Below are positions 15,428 to 25,442 of a stretch of DNA of 64,000 nt, piece by piece. Both the position numbers and the translations under genes were made by a program. The stretch covers positions 620,001-684,000 of the forward strand of contig NZ_JACVPZ010000001.1 in NCBI RefSeq assembly GCF_018881605.1, written 5' to 3'. Under the pieces are notes generated by a model. It worked only from the letters and a program-made list of their open reading frames with translations. It did not search any database and was not told the origin of the DNA. The stretch is from Polynucleobacter sp. UB-Tiil-W10. Its GTDB lineage: Bacteria; Pseudomonadota; Gammaproteobacteria; Burkholderiales; Burkholderiaceae. The number at the start of each line of letters is the position of its first letter. The first letter of the stretch is position 1.

Positions 15428-16690
15428 ATGAACTTTACCCCTACAGAACTTGGCGCAAGCTTTATTTTTGCAGTTGCAGTGTTGCATACCTTTTGCACGG
15501 GATATTTTGAATCTATTGCCAAAAAATCACCACGTCATGCAGGCTTATGGCATCTCCTAGGCGAAGTTGAGATTGTTTTTGGATTTTGGGCAGCCATCTT
15601 AATTATTTTCATCTCCCTACAAGATGACTTAAATACTGCTAAAGACTTTTTAAATAAACGCAATTTCACAGAACCGCTCTTTGTCTTTGCCATCATGATT
15701 GTGGCTGGCACAAAACCTATTCTTCAAATTTCTACCCAAATTTTGCATGCGTTAGCCAAAGGACTGCAATATGTATTTCGCATCCGAAGCGCTCCCGCTT
15801 TATATTTTTTAACTCTCGGGGCTACGCCACTCTTAGGCTCTCTAATTACCGAGCCAGCAGCGATGACCTTGGCTGCTTTTTTATTACGTGATCTAGTCTA
15901 TCGCCACCAATGCACCAAAACACTGCTATTTGGAACTCTTGGTGTTCTATTTGTAAATATTTCTATTGGGGGTACGCTCACTAACTTTGCTGCTCCACCC
16001 GTTCTCATGGTGGCCTCTACTTGGGGGTGGAGCTCAGCTTTTATGTTTAGCAACTTTGGCCTAGAGTCTTGTATTGCAATTTTCATCAATGCCCTCGCTG
16101 CCACCCTTCTATTTCATCGCCAACTGATTGAGCCGAACGAAAATAAAAAGGAATCGAAGATTCCATTAGCAGTAATTTTGATGCACCTACTGTTCTTATT
16201 TGGAGTAGTTTTCTTTGCACACGATCCTATTATTTTTATGTGGATCCTGCTCTTTTTTATTGGTTACACGACAGCCTATCCAAAACATCAAAGCCCTCTC
16301 ATTCTAAAAGAAGCGCTTTTAGTGGGATTCTTCTTGGGCGGCTTAGTAGTATTGGGCGCTTTACAGGGATGGTGGCTACAACCCATTCTTGAAATGATGA
16401 GCCCCACTGCAGTCTTTTACGGCAGCCTGATACTGACAGCTTTCACAGACAATGCCGCGCTCACCTATTTAGGATCACTGGTGACTGGCACTTCCCCGGA
16501 GTTCAAGCTAGCCTTAGTGGGTGGGGCGGTGGCCGGTGGTGGCCTAACGGTTATTGCCAATGCGCCTAATCCAGCAGGTATTGCAATCTTGCGTAGCCAC
16601 TTCCCCGGAAATACGGTTTCAGCGCTATATCTATTGATTGCTGCCATCCCTCCCACAATCGTGGCAATCTTAGCCCTACGACTGATCTAA
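15428..16690 (+). CDS. Putative Na+/H+ antiporter (PF07399-like)
   Basis: A 420-residue membrane protein with about eleven helices, matching the putative Na+/H+ antiporter family once called DUF1504. Recognisable stretches are GEVEIVFGFWAAILI, GTLTNFAAPPVLMVA and, near the end, FTDNAALTYLGSLVTG followed by GGLTVIANAPNPAGI. The acidic D and polar N residues in the TDNAAL and ANAPNPAG helices resemble ion-binding sites of the ion transporter superfamily. Activity is inferred from family naming only. It is divergent from the rhodanese gene. Confidence 0.82.
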   Translation: MNFTPTELGASFIFAVAVLHTFCTGYFESIAKKSPRHAGLWHLLGEVEIVFGFWAAILIIFISLQDDLNTAKDFLNKRNFTEPLFVFAIMIVAGTKPILQISTQILHALAKGLQYVFRIRSAPALYFLTLGATPLLGSLITEPAAMTLAAFLLRDLVYRHQCTKTLLFGTLGVLFVNISIGGTLTNFAAPPVLMVASTWGWSSAFMFSNFGLESCIAIFINALAATLLFHRQLIEPNENKKESKIPLAVILMHLLFLFGVVFFAHDPIIFMWILLFFIGYTTAYPKHQSPLILKEALLVGFFLGGLVVLGALQGWWLQPILEMMSPTAVFYGSLILTAFTDNAALTYLGSLVTGTSPEFKLALVGGAVAGGGLTVIANAPNPAGIAILRSHFPGNTVSALYLLIAAIPPTIVAILALRLI

Positions 16691-16756
16691 GACCTAAATT
16701 GAGTTTGGGCAGTAAACTCTGAGCTTCGCCCCCAGCTATAAACCTGAGAACGGCAT

Positions 16757-18103
16757 ATGAAAAAGCTCTACATCAAAACCTTTGGCTGTCAAATGAACGA
16801 GTATGACTCGGGGAAAATGGCAGACCTCTTACATGCCGACGAAGGCATGGTCATGACAGATCGGCCTGAAGATGCCGACGTCGTCCTTCTCAACACTTGC
16901 TCCATTCGAGAAAAAGCAGAAGATAAAGTCTTTTCAGATTTAGGTCGACTACGCGAGCTGAAGAAAACAAAACCAAACTTACTGATTGGCGTTGGCGGTT
17001 GCGTGGCCAGCCAAGAAGGCCAACAAATTGTTAGCCGCGCTCCTTATGTTGACGTTGTCTTCGGGCCTCAAACACTCCATCGCTTATCCGACCTCCTTGC
17101 AGAGCGACGTAAAACCGGTGTTTCTCAAGTAGATATTTCTTTTCCAGAAATTGAGAAGTTTGATCACTTGCCTGCCTCACGCCAAACGCGGGGCTCCGCT
17201 TATGTCTCCATCATGGAAGGTTGCTCCAAATACTGCAGCTACTGTGTTGTGCCCTATACGCGCGGCGAAGAAGTCTCAAGACCATTTGACGATGTACTTA
17301 CTGAAGTGGCAGGCCTTGCTAGCAAAGGCGTGAAAGAAATTGTTCTCCTCGGTCAAAACGTCAATGCTTATCTGGGCAAAATGGGTGACACCGAAGAAAT
17401 CGCTGACTTTGCATTACTCATTGAATACATTGCTGAAATTCCTGGGGTTGAGCGTATTCGATTTACCACTAGCCACCCTAAAGAATTTACGCAACGTCTC
17501 ATCGACGTCTACGCAAAAGTGCCTAAACTTGTAAGTCACCTACATCTCCCCGTACAGCATGGATCGGATGTCATGCTGTCTGCGATGAAGCGTGGCTATA
17601 CAGCAGTAGAATTCAAAAGCATTATCCGTAAGATGCGTGCCGTTCGCCCTGACCTCACTTTATCGAGTGATTTCATTGTGGGCTTTCCAGGCGAAACAGA
17701 AGCTGACTTTGAAAAGCTTTTAAAGATGGTGAAAGAGTTGAACTTTGATAACAGCTTTTGCTTTATCTTTAGCCCACGTCCAGGCACACCAGCAGCCAAC
17801 CTCAGCGATGACACGCCATACGAAGTAAAACTTAAGCGCCTACAAACCCTATTAGCATTGGTTGAAGGGCAAGCGAATGCAATTAGCCAAAAAATGCTGG
17901 GCAATACAGAAAGAGTACTAATCGAGGGTCTTGCAAAAGATGGCATTAATTTACAAGGCCGCGCTGAAAATAATCGTGTGATCCATTTTGCGGCACCCGA
18001 TCAAGATATTGAGAATCTCATCGGCCAGATAGTGGATATTCGCATTACTGAAGTCCTCAATTACACCCTCAGAGGTGAGCTGGTAGAGGCACATGTCCAC
18101 TAA
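16757..18103 (+). CDS. miaB: tRNA-2-methylthio-N6-dimethylallyladenosine synthase
   Basis: Radical SAM methylthiotransferase that converts i6A37 to ms2i6A37 in tRNAs reading UNN codons. The N-terminal UPF0004 domain has cluster cysteines 11, 48 and 82; the radical-SAM CxxxCxxC is Cys156, Cys160 and Cys163 in [15 protein letters not shown] domain occupies about the last 65 residues. The 448-residue length is standard. Its 3' end overlaps ybeY by 11 bases, so the genes are translationally linked. Confidence 0.98.
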   Translation: MKKLYIKTFGCQMNEYDSGKMADLLHADEGMVMTDRPEDADVVLLNTCSIREKAEDKVFSDLGRLRELKKTKPNLLIGVGGCVASQEGQQIVSRAPYVDVVFGPQTLHRLSDLLAERRKTGVSQVDISFPEIEKFDHLPASRQTRGSAYVSIMEGCSKYCSYCVVPYTRGEEVSRPFDDVLTEVAGLASKGVKEIVLLGQNVNAYLGKMGDTEEIADFALLIEYIAEIPGVERIRFTTSHPKEFTQRLIDVYAKVPKLVSHLHLPVQHGSDVMLSAMKRGYTAVEFKSIIRKMRAVRPDLTLSSDFIVGFPGETEADFEKLLKMVKELNFDNSFCFIFSPRPGTPAANLSDDTPYEVKLKRLQTLLALVEGQANAISQKMLGNTERVLIEGLAKDGINLQGRAENNRVIHFAAPDQDIENLIGQIVDIRITEVLNYTLRGELVEAHVH

Positions 18104-18566
18104 AAATAAAACAGCCTCTCTAAAACTGACAATTGATCTGCAATATGCCAGTCCTGCGATTGAGTCCAGCCTCAGCAAAATTGCCTCCCCTGCTCTATTA
18201 AAAAAATGGGTCAAGAGCGCCATCACTATTGGCGGTTTAGTTACCCTACGCTTCGTTAATACTGCAGAGGGTAAAAAGTTGAACTTGGCTTTTCGTCAGA
18301 AGGATTACGCCACCAATGTTTTAACCTTCCCTTATGAGTTATCCAAAAATACTTTAGTGGCTGACATTATTTTTTGCCTACCAGTGCTGCAAAAAGAGGC
18401 TAAGGAGCAAAGTAAGTCACTGAAAGCCCATTTGGCGCACTTAATTGTGCACGGCTGTCTTCATTCCCAAGGTCATGATCATGAATTAGTGCGTGATGCT
18501 AACAAAATGGAGGCATTAGAAATCCAAATTCTCCAGAAATTGGGCTTTACTAACCCCTATTCTTGA
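18093..18566 (+). CDS. ybeY: Endoribonuclease YbeY (rRNA maturation)
   Basis: Zinc-dependent RNase needed for 16S rRNA 3' end maturation and ribosome quality control. The metal motif H-x3-H-x5-H is His120, His124 and His130 in [11 protein letters not shown]. The preceding RFRQ-like strand with [11 protein letters not shown] is typical. The 157-residue protein begins inside the end of miaB. The usual ybeZ (PhoH-like ATPase) gene between miaB and ybeY is absent here. Confidence 0.95.
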   Translation: MSTKNKTASLKLTIDLQYASPAIESSLSKIASPALLKKWVKSAITIGGLVTLRFVNTAEGKKLNLAFRQKDYATNVLTFPYELSKNTLVADIIFCLPVLQKEAKEQSKSLKAHLAHLIVHGCLHSQGHDHELVRDANKMEALEIQILQKLGFTNPYS

Positions 18567-18596
18567 TTTGCCATATTTCTAAGCTATTCTTGCTAT

Positions 18597-19436
18597 ATGC
18601 CTGACCCCAATAAATCCCTTTTAGACCGCTTGGCTCATTTTTTAAGTCCTGAACCAGCGGAACCTAGCGAACGCCGTCAAGAACTGATCGAAACCCTACG
18701 CGAAGCACAATCCGAAGGTTTAATAGATGCCGATGCCCTCTCGATGATTGAAGGTGTTTTTCAGGTAGGGCAATTGTGTGCCCGTGACATTCTTGTACCT
18801 CGCGCTCAAATTGACTGGATTGATATCAACCAAGCGCTTCCTGAAATTATCAAGAGCGTGATCGAAGCTGCACACTCCCGTTTTCCAGTATTTGAAGGTA
18901 GTCGAGATAATGTCATTGGCATTTTGTTGGCTAAAGATTTATTACGTCACGCCACTGAAAAAGACTTTCAAGTACGCGATTGGTTGCGCCCAGCCGTTTT
19001 CATCCCAGAATCCAAACGCCTCAGCGTCTTATTGCGAGACTTTAAAGATAATCGCAATCATTTAGCCGTAGTGGTCGATGAATACAGTGGTGTAGCCGGA
19101 ATCATTACTATCGAAGATGTGCTCGAGCAAATCGTTGGCGATATTGAAGATGAGCATGATGTTGATGAAGAGGCGGATAACCTTATTGCTTTAGATAATG
19201 GTGACATTCGCGTCAAGGGAATTACTGAGCTCGAACAATTTAATGAAATGCTTGGTACGCATTTTGAAGTTGAAGATATTGAAACAGTTGCAGGTTTAGT
19301 CATTCAACATTTAGGCCGCGTTCCCAAAATGGGCGAGCTCATTGAGATTGATGGCATTGAATTTGAAGTACAACGTGCCGACCCAAGACAAATTCATATT
19401 CTGCTTGCACGACAAATTAATAAAAAATCTGACTGA
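18597..19436 (+). CDS. ybeX: CorC/YbeX-type CBS domain protein
   Basis: A 279-residue cytoplasmic HlyC/CorC family protein, linked to Mg/Co efflux and ribosome metabolism in E. coli. Two CBS motifs (VPRAQIDWIDI to FPVFEGSRDNVIGIL, then VVVDEYSGVAGIITIEDVLEQIVGDIEDEHD) are followed by a C-terminal CorC_HlyC transporter-associated domain starting near residue 200. There is no membrane segment. It sits between ybeY and lnt in the conserved order. Confidence 0.93.
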   Translation: MPDPNKSLLDRLAHFLSPEPAEPSERRQELIETLREAQSEGLIDADALSMIEGVFQVGQLCARDILVPRAQIDWIDINQALPEIIKSVIEAAHSRFPVFEGSRDNVIGILLAKDLLRHATEKDFQVRDWLRPAVFIPESKRLSVLLRDFKDNRNHLAVVVDEYSGVAGIITIEDVLEQIVGDIEDEHDVDEEADNLIALDNGDIRVKGITELEQFNEMLGTHFEVEDIETVAGLVIQHLGRVPKMGELIEIDGIEFEVQRADPRQIHILLARQINKKSD

Positions 19437-19444
19437 AATTCACA

Positions 19445-20977
19445 TTGTTAGATTCGCGCCCTTATCAAGCCCGTATGAGCATTAGAATTTTCTTAGTCTT
19501 TAGTTTGTTTATATTAGGCGCAAGTCTTGCGGCTATTGCCGAGCTGCCTTACGGCGGATGGATTCAAATACCCGTTTTAAGTCTTCTCTGGTGGCGTCTT
19601 GATCATCAACAATCCACCTCCTTAATCAAAAAATTCGCCCTAGGCCTCTCATTTGGCATCGGCTATTTTGTTGTCGGTCTCTGGTGGCTTTACATTAGTC
19701 TGCACGATGTTGGCGGGATGAACGCGCTTCTTGCTTGCATGGGCGTGCTTCTACTCTCCGCTTATGTAGCCCTCTATTTTTCCTTAGCAACATTAGCAAT
19801 TCCGCTGTTAAAAACAAATCGCCTGTCTGGCCTATTTTTGGCATCTAGCTGGGTGCTTGCAGAATTTCTGCGTGGCTACATCTTTACCGGATTTCCTTGG
19901 ATGGGTTTTGCTGAAACTCAGTTCAATGGCCCATTTGCGCCCATCGCGCCTTTTTTTGGTGGTCTAGCCTGCACCTTCCTGGTGGTATGGACTTCCTGGG
20001 AAATTTACCAACTTCGCAAGCATGTACTTTCTAGTGCACTACTGATCGCATCTGTCATCGTTATCACGCAATTTGCCAGTTTCTTTACTTTCACAAAGCC
20101 AACTGGAGAACCTATCAGCGTTCGATTGATTCAAGGTAACTTTGAGCAAACTTTGAAATTCAACCCCCAAGCCATTGGCCGGCAAATTGATTTTTATGCA
20201 GGAGCAATTACTAAAGAAGCGGCTAATCTCATCATCATTCCTGAGACTGCGTTTCCATGGCCACTTCCCAATTTACCAATTGGCTTAGTCGAGTACTTAC
20301 AAAATTTTTCAAATAACAGTGGTAGCAATGTTTTACTTGGCTTGATCGGTGAAGTGCCGGGAGAGAGCGGGATGCAGTACTCGAATCGTGCAACCGGGCT
20401 CTCTCCAAATACCGCTCCCTATCAATACGATAAGGCCCATCTCGTGCCCTTCGGAGAATTTATTCCTCCAGGCTTTCAGTGGTTTGTCAAAGCCTTTCAT
20501 GTGCCAATGAGTGACTTCGCTAGAGGGCGACTGGATCAATCACCATTTACGATTGCGCGCAAAGGTCAAGAAGAGATTCATGCTGCCATTACGATTTGTT
20601 ATGAAGATGTATTTGGTGGCGAATTAGCCTCTCGCATTCAGCAAAGCGATAAGCCAGTAAACCTTCTCATCAATATGACTAATCTCGCTTGGTTTGGAGA
20701 GTCGCAAGCATCTACTCAACAGCTTAGACTTTCGCAACTGCGCTCTCTAGAAACTGGGCTTCCCGCCTTACGCGCTACTAATACAGGGATTACTGCGGTT
20801 CTCGGCTCTGATGGCAAAGTGCTCCAAGCACTCCCTGAATTTACCCAAGCCACGCTCAGCACCCAAGTCCAGGCCTATTCTGGCAAAACGCCTTATGTAA
20901 TTTGGGGAAATTTACCGATTTTGGGTATTTCTTGCCTACTGCTCCTCTGGGGTCTGATTCGTCATAGACGTTTTTAA
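19445..20977 (+). CDS. lnt: Apolipoprotein N-acyltransferase
   Basis: Inner-membrane enzyme adding the third acyl chain to lipoproteins. The N-terminal part has several membrane helices, followed by a nitrilase domain and a last C-terminal helix. The nitrilase triad is visible as Glu in IIPETAFPWP, Lys in YDKAHLVPFGEF and Cys in ITICYEDVFGGEL. The frame can start with TTG at 19445, 8 bases after ybeX, or ATG at 19475, ten codons later; no strong ribosome site decides this. Length (510 or 500) suits the family. Confidence 0.94.
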   Translation: MLDSRPYQARMSIRIFLVFSLFILGASLAAIAELPYGGWIQIPVLSLLWWRLDHQQSTSLIKKFALGLSFGIGYFVVGLWWLYISLHDVGGMNALLACMGVLLLSAYVALYFSLATLAIPLLKTNRLSGLFLASSWVLAEFLRGYIFTGFPWMGFAETQFNGPFAPIAPFFGGLACTFLVVWTSWEIYQLRKHVLSSALLIASVIVITQFASFFTFTKPTGEPISVRLIQGNFEQTLKFNPQAIGRQIDFYAGAITKEAANLIIIPETAFPWPLPNLPIGLVEYLQNFSNNSGSNVLLGLIGEVPGESGMQYSNRATGLSPNTAPYQYDKAHLVPFGEFIPPGFQWFVKAFHVPMSDFARGRLDQSPFTIARKGQEEIHAAITICYEDVFGGELASRIQQSDKPVNLLINMTNLAWFGESQASTQQLRLSQLRSLETGLPALRATNTGITAVLGSDGKVLQALPEFTQATLSTQVQAYSGKTPYVIWGNLPILGISCLLLLWGLIRHRRF

Positions 20978-21036
20978 GCATTTTTAACTCCCGAGCGCCC
21001 TAGCCATGTAAAATCAACGGCTTAGCCAGGTTAAAC

Positions 21037-21927
21037 ATGCTTACTTTTCAGCAAATCATTCTCAAACTTCAAGATTATTGGGACCAACAAGGTTGTGCCC
21101 TATTGCAACCCATTGACCTCGAGGTTGGTGCAGGTACATCCCATACTGCAACCTTCTTACGCGCCATTGGTCCTGAGCCGTGGAAGGCAGCTTACGTTCA
21201 GCCATCCCGCCGACCAAAAGATGGTCGCTATGGCGAGAACCCAAATCGTTTGCAACACTACTACCAATACCAAGTAGTACTTAAACCAGCCCCTGAAAAT
21301 ATTCTCGATCTCTATTTAGGCTCCCTCGCCGCTTTAGGCTTAGACCTTAAAGAGAATGATGTCCGCTTTGTAGAAGACGACTGGGAAAACCCAACTTTGG
21401 GCGCCTGGGGTCTTGGCTGGGAGGTTTGGTTGAACGGCATGGAAGTCACTCAATTTACGTACTTCCAGCAAGTGGGTGGTTTAGATTGCAAGCCTGTTCT
21501 TGGTGAGATCACCTATGGTATCGAACGTTTAGCAATGTACATCCAGAATTGCTCGAACGTATATGACTTAGTGTGGGCCGATGGCATCTCTTATGGTGAT
21601 GTATATCACCAGAATGAAGTTGAGCAATCTTGTTATAACTTTGAACACTCTAATGCCGATTTGCTCTTTGCTAATTTTACTAATTACGAAAGTGAAGCCA
21701 AGCGCTTGATGGAGGTTCCATTAGCACTACCTGCTTATGAAATGGTTCTGAAAGCTGCGCATACATTTAATCTGCTGGATGCTCGTGGCGCTATCTCGGT
21801 TACAGAGCGTGCAGCCTATATCGGCCGCATTCGCAATCTTTCTCGTGCAGTTGCTCAAGCCTACTTTGAGTCTAGAGAAAAACTGGGCTTCCCAATGTGT
21901 CAACGTCAAGCTAAAGCGCAGGCTTAA
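21037..21927 (+). CDS. glyQ: Glycyl-tRNA synthetase alpha subunit
   Basis: Catalytic alpha subunit of the bacterial alpha2beta2 glycyl-tRNA synthetase. The start [34 protein letters not shown] (residues 1-34 in part) and [25 protein letters not shown] region are characteristic. The 296-residue length is typical. It is followed by glyS 27 bases later, in the usual order. Confidence 0.99.
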   Translation: MLTFQQIILKLQDYWDQQGCALLQPIDLEVGAGTSHTATFLRAIGPEPWKAAYVQPSRRPKDGRYGENPNRLQHYYQYQVVLKPAPENILDLYLGSLAALGLDLKENDVRFVEDDWENPTLGAWGLGWEVWLNGMEVTQFTYFQQVGGLDCKPVLGEITYGIERLAMYIQNCSNVYDLVWADGISYGDVYHQNEVEQSCYNFEHSNADLLFANFTNYESEAKRLMEVPLALPAYEMVLKAAHTFNLLDARGAISVTERAAYIGRIRNLSRAVAQAYFESREKLGFPMCQRQAKAQA

Positions 21928-21954
21928 GCACATCGAGATTTCTGCATTCCATTT

Positions 21955-24093
21955 ATGAGTACATCTAATTCAAAACCGCAATCAGCTACTTTATTGATTG
22001 AGGTATTTACTGAAGAACTTCCGCCAAAGTCATTGCGTCGCTTAGGTGATGCATTTAGCGAAGGTATCTTTGCAGCACTTAAAGCTGCCGGCTTAGCATC
22101 TGATTTATCCAAAGTCACTGGCTTTGCCACACCTCGCCGATTGGCCGTTCAAGTGACCGATGTTCTTGATCAAGCGCCAGACTTTCCAGTGCGTGAAAAA
22201 TTACTACCAACTAGCATTGCATTTGATGCTGAAGGCAAAGCCACTCCACCTTTACTCAAAAAATTAGGTGCTCTTGGGTATGCCGATATTGATTTGACCA
22301 CTTTAGAAAAAGCTGGCGAAGGTAAGAATGAGGCTCTCTACCTGAATGTCGTCGCTAAAGGTGCCGCACTTGCGCAAACAGCACAAGCTGCCCTTGAACA
22401 AACATTGAACAAGCTACCCATTGCCAAAATGATGCATTACCAAGTACTGCAGAAGGATGGCCAATTGGCTGATGTGCAATTTGCTCGTCCTGCTCACCGT
22501 ATTATTGCGCTTCATGGTGGCACCACTTTAAATATCAGCGCCCTGGGTATTGATGCAGCCAATCAAACTGAGGGGCATCGTTTTCTAGCTCCCGGTCTAG
22601 TTACCATAACCAGTGCAGACCAATACGAAGTAGATTTGCAATCCAAGGCGAAGATTATTCCTAGTTTTAATCAGCGTCGTGCGCAAATTGAAACTGCCCT
22701 TTTGAAAGCAGCTGGTGATGATTTAGTGTTGATGCCAGACAGCCTTCTAGATGAAGTAACAGCTCTCGTTGAGTGGCCAGCCATCTACGAATGCCATTTT
22801 GATCAAGAATTCTTGGAAGTCCCACAAGAGTGCTTGATTTTGACAATGCAAACTAATCAAAAGTACTTTGCATTAACAGACAAGCAAGGCAAATTACGTA
22901 ATCGCTTTTTGATTGTTTCAAATATCGAAACTAGTAAGCCCGATGCCATCATCTCAGGCAATGAGCGTGTTGTTCGCCCACGCCTTTCTGATGCCCGCTT
23001 TTTCTTCCAGCAAGATCAAAAGCGCCCATTAGCTTCCCGTGTGGCAGATCTTGGCAAGGTGGTCTATCACAATCAATTAGGCAATCAATTGGATCGCACC
23101 AAGCGTGTTCAAGGACTTGCTGTGGGTATCGCTAAAAAACTAGGTGCTGATGAACAACTAGCCTCCCGCGCTGCGGAAATTGCTAAAACAGACTTATTAA
23201 CCGATATGGTTGGTGAGTTTCCAGAATTGCAAGGAATCATGGGTCGCTATTATTCTACGCATGATGGTGAGAATGCAGAGGTCGCTAGCGCTTGTAGCGA
23301 ACACTATATGCCACGCTTTGCAGGCGATGCTCTTCCGCAAACCCAAACCGGTACGATCTTAGCAATTGCTGACAAACTAGAAACTCTGGTTGGTATTTGG
23401 GGTGTTGGACTTGCTCCTACTGGTGATAAAGACCCTTATGCCCTTCGTCGTCATGCCTTGGGTATTTGCCGTTTGCTCTTAGAAAAAAATCTTTCTCTTA
23501 ATTTGCCTGAATTAATTGAGCTGGCTCGCGCACAGTTTCCGCAAGCAGACGTACAAGAGAAAGCAAAAGCTGCTGATATTTACGCATTTATTATCGATCG
23601 CTTACGTGCCTATTTGCGTGACCAGTCGGTTGCCGGTAAAGCATTTACCAGCGCAGAGATTGATGCCGTCTTGAGTCAAGACCCCGCGCAAATTAATGAT
23701 TTGATCAAGCGCCTGACTGCCTTACGTGAATTTAATGCTCTCGTAGAAGCTGCTCAACTGGCTGCTGCTAATAAGCGTATTAGCAATATCCTCAAGAAAA
23801 CTACTACTGCGATTCCTGAAACTTGCTCAGTAACATTACTGCAAATTCCAGCTGAGGTAGCATTGCATCAGGCATTAGAAGCAGTCACCCCCGTACTCAA
23901 TGGGGCCTATGAACAACGTCAGTTTGTTGAACTCCTGAGATCTCTCGTAGCTTTAAGTGGGCCAATTGATCAATTCTTTGCCGATGTCATGGTAATGGAT
24001 CCTAATCCTGAACTACGTGACAACCGCCTAGCCCTCCTGCAACAACTTCACCAGAAAATGAATCTCGTTGCCGATCTCGGCAAATTAGCATGA
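21955..24093 (+). CDS. glyS: Glycyl-tRNA synthetase beta subunit
   Basis: Beta subunit of the tetrameric glycyl-tRNA synthetase, responsible for tRNA recognition. The 712-residue protein begins with the LLIEVFTEELPPKSLRRL pattern, has an HD-like domain with DLLTDMVGEFPELQGIMGRYY, and ends in an anticodon-binding DALR-like domain. The last bases overlap the next gene (gmhB) as ATGA. Confidence 0.99.
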   Translation: MSTSNSKPQSATLLIEVFTEELPPKSLRRLGDAFSEGIFAALKAAGLASDLSKVTGFATPRRLAVQVTDVLDQAPDFPVREKLLPTSIAFDAEGKATPPLLKKLGALGYADIDLTTLEKAGEGKNEALYLNVVAKGAALAQTAQAALEQTLNKLPIAKMMHYQVLQKDGQLADVQFARPAHRIIALHGGTTLNISALGIDAANQTEGHRFLAPGLVTITSADQYEVDLQSKAKIIPSFNQRRAQIETALLKAAGDDLVLMPDSLLDEVTALVEWPAIYECHFDQEFLEVPQECLILTMQTNQKYFALTDKQGKLRNRFLIVSNIETSKPDAIISGNERVVRPRLSDARFFFQQDQKRPLASRVADLGKVVYHNQLGNQLDRTKRVQGLAVGIAKKLGADEQLASRAAEIAKTDLLTDMVGEFPELQGIMGRYYSTHDGENAEVASACSEHYMPRFAGDALPQTQTGTILAIADKLETLVGIWGVGLAPTGDKDPYALRRHALGICRLLLEKNLSLNLPELIELARAQFPQADVQEKAKAADIYAFIIDRLRAYLRDQSVAGKAFTSAEIDAVLSQDPAQINDLIKRLTALREFNALVEAAQLAAANKRISNILKKTTTAIPETCSVTLLQIPAEVALHQALEAVTPVLNGAYEQRQFVELLRSLVALSGPIDQFFADVMVMDPNPELRDNRLALLQQLHQKMNLVADLGKLA

Positions 24094-24662
24094 GCACTAG
24101 CTCCCCTAAATTAATCATTCTTGATCGCGATGGTGTGATCAATGAAGATAGCGATGAGTATGTGAAGTCGGTAGATGAATGGATTCCCCTTCCAGGAAGT
24201 TTGGAAGCAATTGCTTTGTTAAATCAAGCAGGCTATCAAATTGCTATCGCAACCAATCAGTCTGGTCTCTCAAGAGGCTACTTCACAATCACTGATTTGC
24301 ATGCCATGCACAGCAAGATGGATGCCCTGCTAAAACCATTAGGTGGCCGTATCGACAGTATCTTTTTTTGCCCTCATCAGGACGCACATCAGTGTGATTG
24401 CCGTAAACCTGCACCAGGTATGATGAAGGAAATTGCGTTGCGCTACAAGAAGACGGATAGCATCAAGCCACTGACAGGAGTTCCGGTAGTAGGAGATTCA
24501 TTACGCGATCTTCAGGCTGGGGCTGTTTTGGGCGCTACGCCACATTTAGTTCTAACCGGCAAGGGTGAAACAACTCTTGCAAAAGGTAAGTTGCCAGAAG
24601 GGACGCAAATCCATGCTGATCTCCTGGCTTTTGCAAATGCACTTCTAGAGAATAAGGTTTAG
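24090..24662 (+). CDS. gmhB: D-glycero-beta-D-manno-heptose 1,7-bisphosphate 7-phosphatase
   Basis: HAD-family phosphatase that makes heptose 1-phosphate for the LPS inner core. The nucleophile motif DRDGVINED has Asp12 and Asp14, and the zinc-binding loop is CPHQDAHQCDCRKPAPGM. The 190-residue length fits. It overlaps glyS by 4 bases, so it is translationally coupled to it and co-transcribed with the acyltransferase gene that follows. Confidence 0.95.
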   Translation: MSTSSPKLIILDRDGVINEDSDEYVKSVDEWIPLPGSLEAIALLNQAGYQIAIATNQSGLSRGYFTITDLHAMHSKMDALLKPLGGRIDSIFFCPHQDAHQCDCRKPAPGMMKEIALRYKKTDSIKPLTGVPVVGDSLRDLQAGAVLGATPHLVLTGKGETTLAKGKLPEGTQIHADLLAFANALLENKV

Positions 24663-24669
24663 ACCAATC

Positions 24670-25404
24670 GTGAAATTGATTCGCTCCATCCTCTTCGCCT
24701 TATTTTTATTGGTGTTCACGCCAATCTGGTCAGTGTTGTGCATGATCGCCTTTCCATTTCTAAGCCCTGAAAACCGCTATACCTTTATTGGGCTCTGGAA
24801 CAAAGTTGTTATCGCTCTATTAAAACCACTATGCGGTATTCATTATGAAATTCGCGGAATGGAAAACATGCGGGCCGTTCTCAATGAACGCGTCATCATC
24901 CTGAGCAAACATCAGTCTGCTTACGAAACGATTGCTTACATCGCATTGCTACCAAAACAACTCTGCTTCGTCTTTAAGCGTGAATTACTCTGGATTCCAT
25001 TTTTTGGCTGGGCTTTAGCATTACTAAAGATGATCCACATTAATCGCTCAAATAAGCAGACGGCAGCGCATTCTGTGGCGACCCAAGGTCGCAAACGTTT
25101 GAGCGAGGGCAAATGGATTATGCTTTTTCCAGAGGGAACTAGGACGCCTACCGGCTCAAATAAGCCTTATCGCAAAGGCGGTACACGCCTCGCTAGCGCT
25201 ACTGATGCCTTAGTTATCCCGATTGCACACAATGCTGGCCGCTGCTGGCCAAAGAATAGTTTTATCAAGCAACCAGGTACCGTCATTTTTTCAATTGGAC
25301 CAGCCATTAGCTCAAAGAATAAATCCGCAGAGCAGCTCCAAAAGGAAGTGGAAGATTGGATTGAGACTGAAATGCGCGTAATCGACCCCAGCGCTTATCA
25401 ATAA
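24670..25404 (+). CDS. plsC: 1-acyl-glycerol-3-phosphate acyltransferase-type protein
   Basis: Membrane lysophospholipid acyltransferase making phosphatidic acid. The N-terminal membrane helix is followed by the catalytic motif at residues 81-86, HQSAYE, where the usual HX4D is HX4E, and by FPEGTRT at 153-159. The start is GTG, 7 bases after gmhB. Glu in place of Asp occurs in some bacterial members but is worth noting. Substrate (LPA versus other lysolipids) is inferred. It is the last gene of the plus-strand run from miaB. Confidence 0.88.
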   Translation: MKLIRSILFALFLLVFTPIWSVLCMIAFPFLSPENRYTFIGLWNKVVIALLKPLCGIHYEIRGMENMRAVLNERVIILSKHQSAYETIAYIALLPKQLCFVFKRELLWIPFFGWALALLKMIHINRSNKQTAAHSVATQGRKRLSEGKWIMLFPEGTRTPTGSNKPYRKGGTRLASATDALVIPIAHNAGRCWPKNSFIKQPGTVIFSIGPAISSKNKSAEQLQKEVEDWIETEMRVIDPSAYQ

Positions 25405-25442
25405 AACTATCAGAAGGTATTAAATCAGTATTGATTATTGAT

